A stretch of 5,650 nucleotides of DNA, from the NCBI GenBank assembly GCA_002343715.1, contig DDSA01000003.1:762-6411 (forward strand). Reading direction: 5' to 3'. This document shows, piece after piece, positions 4,462-5,650 of this stretch. Each line of letters starts with the position of its first letter. The first letter of the stretch is position 1. The DNA comes from Phycisphaerales bacterium UBA2402. Its GTDB lineage: Bacteria; Planctomycetota; Phycisphaerae; Phycisphaerales; UBA1924. The notes beneath the pieces are model-generated. The model saw nothing but the letters and a program-made list of their open reading frames with translations, was not told the DNA's origin and made no database searches. Made by a program: the position numbers and the translations under genes.

Positions 4462-5640
4462 ATGACCCCTCACCCGGAAGCCCCCGCCCCGAACGCCGTA
4501 GAACGCTTCCACGCGGTCGATGCCCTTCGCGCCCTGGCCATGTTCCTGGGCGTGGTGCTCCACGCCGCGCTGGGCTTCATGCGGCAGGACAACCCCTTCA
4601 CGCCCCGCATGGACCCCGCCCGGAGTGAACTCTTCGACCTCGGGGTCTTCTACATCCATTCGTTCCGGATGCAGCTCTTCTTCCTCGTCGCGGGCTTCTT
4701 TTCCGCGCTGCTCCTCTCGCGCCGTTCGCCCGCCGACTTTGCCCGCGGCCGATTCGTACGCATTGTCCTGCCGCTGCTCTTCGGGGCGGCGATCATCGTG
4801 CCCCTCACCAACTGGCCGTTTCTGAAAGCGCACGACGTACCCGCATCTCCCGCCACGCTGCTGCTCTCGCCCGCGCACCTGTGGTTCCTCGTCTATCTCT
4901 GCTTCTTCAGCGCCCTGGCGTGCGCCGCCGCGGTCATCGCCCGCCGCGCACCGAGGCTCACACTGGCCCGTGTTCCTTCCGCGCTGGGCGCGTGGGCCGA
5001 TTCGCGCTTCGCGCTGCTCCTCCTGGCCATCCCCACCACGCTCCTCACCCTGCCGATGCACTCCTGGATTATCGACACGCCGTGGGGCTGGCCGCCGCAG
5101 TGGCGCATCGTGCTGTACTACGGGCTGTTCTTTCTGGTCGGGTGGGGCGTGCAGCGCCGTGGCATCGCCGCCACGATGGGACGCGCCTGGATGATGCTGC
5201 TTCCTCTCGCCGTGGTGGTCCTCTTCCCCGGTTTGCTCTGGGCCGCGGCGACGATCCCCACGATCCCCGACCCGCAGGTACCGCGCGACTGGCCGCGCTT
5301 CGCGCTCGCGGCGTCCATTCAATCGCTCTTCACCTGGAGCATGATCCTGGGCCTCTTCGGGCTGTTCGTGGCCGCGAGCCGCCGCCAGCGACCCTGGGTT
5401 CGATATCTGGCCGATTCGTCCTACACCGTCTACCTCGTGCACTTGCCCATCATCTATTGGGCGCAGTACTGGTTCGCCGATGTCGCCATCCCCGGAATGA
5501 GCCGCGGTGCGCTCGAAGCCTTCATCAAGTTCACCATCATGCTCGCCGGCGCAACATTGTTGTCTCTCGCCATCTACGCCCTGCTCGTGCGCCCCACACC
5601 GCTGGAACGGTTCATCGGCGGCGGCACCCGCCGCGCCTGA
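4462..5640 (+). CDS. Polytopic membrane acyltransferase-3 family protein, OpgC/MdoC-like
   Basis: A 392-residue inner-membrane protein with about ten predicted membrane segments (roughly 20-38, 62-85, 99-118, 138-160, 183-199, 214-230, 243-263, 280-303, 317-337 and 351-375). Signature blocks match the acyltransferase-3 family: FHAVDALRALAMFLGVVLH (16-34) with the conserved His34, HSFRMQLFFLVAGFF (66-80), HLWFLVYL (139-146) and YTVYLVHLPIIYWAQ (321-335). From memory these line up with E. coli OpgC/MdoC (LDSIRAWLMLLG, HSFRMQVFFVISGYF, SHLWFLL, IYLVHHPL), which adds succinyl groups to osmoregulated periplasmic glucans; 385 residues there. The family also acylates other sugars, so the substrate is open, and no opgG/opgH is in view. 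The frame is open to an ATG at 4396. I chose ATG 4462 because the extra residues are polar and unrelated to the family, and MTPHPEAPAP leads directly into the first conserved block. No Shine-Dalgarno is present (C-rich leader). Confidence 0.88.
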   Translation: MTPHPEAPAPNAVERFHAVDALRALAMFLGVVLHAALGFMRQDNPFTPRMDPARSELFDLGVFYIHSFRMQLFFLVAGFFSALLLSRRSPADFARGRFVRIVLPLLFGAAIIVPLTNWPFLKAHDVPASPATLLLSPAHLWFLVYLCFFSALACAAAVIARRAPRLTLARVPSALGAWADSRFALLLLAIPTTLLTLPMHSWIIDTPWGWPPQWRIVLYYGLFFLVGWGVQRRGIAATMGRAWMMLLPLAVVVLFPGLLWAAATIPTIPDPQVPRDWPRFALAASIQSLFTWSMILGLFGLFVAASRRQRPWVRYLADSSYTVYLVHLPIIYWAQYWFADVAIPGMSRGALEAFIKFTIMLAGATLLSLAIYALLVRPTPLERFIGGGTRRA

Positions 5641-5650
5641 TCGGTGGGCG

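Noticed and set aside
4450..5442. 330-codon minus-strand open frame opposite the acyltransferase
   Set aside because: The Arg/Glu/Gly-rich translation has no family features and is the shadow of a membrane protein gene.

Overview
The window is GC-rich (strong G/C preference at third codon positions) and carries five protein-coding genes with no mobile element, CRISPR array, rRNA or tRNA that I can see. The best lineage hint is at the left edge: the first 85 residues of an ECF sigma factor of the type (Pfam Sigma70_ECF) that is heavily expanded in Planctomycetota. With the scarcity of Shine-Dalgarno sequences and a divergent RF1, this suggests a planctomycete, possibly Phycisphaerae. That placement is inference, not a database result.

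Layout, left to right. Positions 1-255 (minus) hold the N-terminal part of the ECF sigma factor, which runs off the left edge. It is preceded by a good sigma70-type promoter (305-277) whose -35 box lies inside a 7-bp inverted repeat (290-317). Positions 361-1368 (minus) encode a membrane-anchored TPR protein on the same strand, 105 bp upstream of the sigma gene. A 112-bp divergent promoter region follows. Positions 1481-2977 (plus) encode a DEAD-box RNA helicase whose motif II reads DEVD. A 107-bp convergent gap (2978-3084) holds three hairpins in a row. Positions 3085-4206 (minus) encode peptide chain release factor 1 (prfA), with PAT and GGQ motifs but unusual flanking residues. A 255-bp divergent gap (4207-4461) has no gene and only weak structure. 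Positions 4462-5637 plus stop (plus) encode a polytopic acyltransferase-3 protein resembling OpgC/MdoC.

Functionally this looks like a mostly chromosomal housekeeping and accessory neighbourhood, not a defence island or prophage. The helicase and RF1 belong to RNA metabolism and translation, the acyltransferase probably modifies an envelope glycan or other surface molecule, and the sigma/TPR pair may be a regulatory unit. I did not find convincing evidence of a wholly new system. The points most worth a second look are the possible leaderless-promoter pattern shared by several starts, the operator-like repeat before the sigma gene, the ArfB/RF2-like GGQ flank and CIWC motif in RF1, and the triple hairpin between convergent genes.
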